Part shown: positions 63,858 through 64,000 of the stretch, in pieces | Layout of the letters: each line of letters opens with the position of its first letter | How positions within the stretch are numbered: the first letter of the stretch is position 1 | DNA from: Chlorobiaceae bacterium | GTDB taxonomy: Bacteria > Bacteroidota > Chlorobiia > Chlorobiales > Chlorobiaceae | DNA length: 64,000 bases | Assembly: GCA_013334525.1 (NCBI GenBank) | Contig: JAAXXK010000010.1 | Span: 1-64,000, forward strand | Direction: 5' to 3' | The notes under the pieces: model-generated | Seen by the model: only the letters and a program-made list of their open reading frames with translations | Told to the model about the DNA's origin: nothing | The model's database searches: none | Made by a program: the position numbers and the translations under genes

Positions 63858-64000
63858 CTATTTTCTTGATTTTTTTTCATCGAAGGTTATCAGCACCTGC
63901 CGGTCCTGCAGGTTGTTGCGAACGATCTCGGCGCTGATCCTGTTGTTCTTCTTCAACGGAGAAAGTACGAAACTGGTATTGGTGCCGAGCACTCCCGGCC
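63858..64000 (-). CDS. 3' end of a gene running off the right edge
   Basis: The minus-strand frame ending at 63858-63860 stays open to the window edge (~47 codons). It reads ...GVLGTNTSFVLSPLKKNNRI...VRNNLQDRQVLITFDEKK. Composition looks coding and it sits just upstream of glnN on the same strand. The family is not recognised. Confidence 0.55.
   Translation of the reverse strand, partial: PGVLGTNTSFVLSPLKKNNRISAEIVRNNLQDRQVLITFDEKKSRK

Overview
The window looks like chromosomal DNA of a green sulfur bacterium (Chlorobi/Chlorobiaceae). The strongest marker is a chlorosome-envelope [2Fe-2S] protein of the CsmI/CsmJ type (31720-32349). A phytoene synthase, type III glutamine synthetase, lipid A gene lpxD, small c-type cytochrome and weak Shine-Dalgarno use with several TTG/GTG starts fit that assignment. 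Most of the window is ordinary housekeeping sequence. The left end (about 0.9-12.7 kb) and the stretch at 37-43.5 kb are accessory in character.

Left region, 0.9-12.7 kb. Two paralogous three-gene operons lie in tandem (905-5252 and 5773-10120). Each encodes a protein with an AfsA-type (A-factor synthase) hotdog domain, an FAD-dependent amine-oxidase-like enzyme, and a six-TM hybrid histidine kinase whose layout matches the Vibrio CqsS autoinducer receptor. The genes are translationally coupled by overlapping stop and start codons. A third kinase (10526-12652) stands alone, but the last ~95 nt before it are a recognisable relic of the tail of the FAD gene, so this was once a third cassette. 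Kinases 1 and 2 share an identical 1,230-nt output half, while their membrane N-terminal ends have diverged. I infer a signal-synthesis-plus-reception cassette, possibly a previously undescribed quorum-sensing type: a GBL-style synthase paired with a CqsS-style receptor. This is the main finding of the window.

12.8-37 kb. In order: a GH15-DUF547 fusion, lpxD, prs, rplY/ctc, an OppC-like permease, a ComEC-like protein, metF, lysA, rpmG, tRNA-Leu(CAG), a coiled-coil zinc-ribbon protein, the RNase P RNA gene, a four-PAS hybrid kinase, a CPXCG protein, a class I aminotransferase, the chlorosome protein, ybeY, hflX, crtB and lysS.

37-43.5 kb. Small and poorly known genes: a TPR-like exported protein, an orphan CopG/BrnA-type antitoxin next to a BrnT toxin relic, an AphA-like acid phosphatase, small membrane proteins, a cytochrome c and a superinfection-immunity-like protein. 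Intergenic spaces are long.

43.5-64 kb. An AlbA_2/Schlafen-domain protein, the circularly permuted ATP-grasp/alpha-E/transglutaminase operon, a PAS-GAF hybrid kinase, tgt-rimO, an HD protein, a standalone four-helix-bundle sensor-like protein, recD2, a class I glutamine amidotransferase, aroK-aroB, coaX, a yjbQ homologue, glnN, and the end of one more gene at the right edge. Two convergent 3' regions carry GTCC/GGAC repeats with a 9-nt period.
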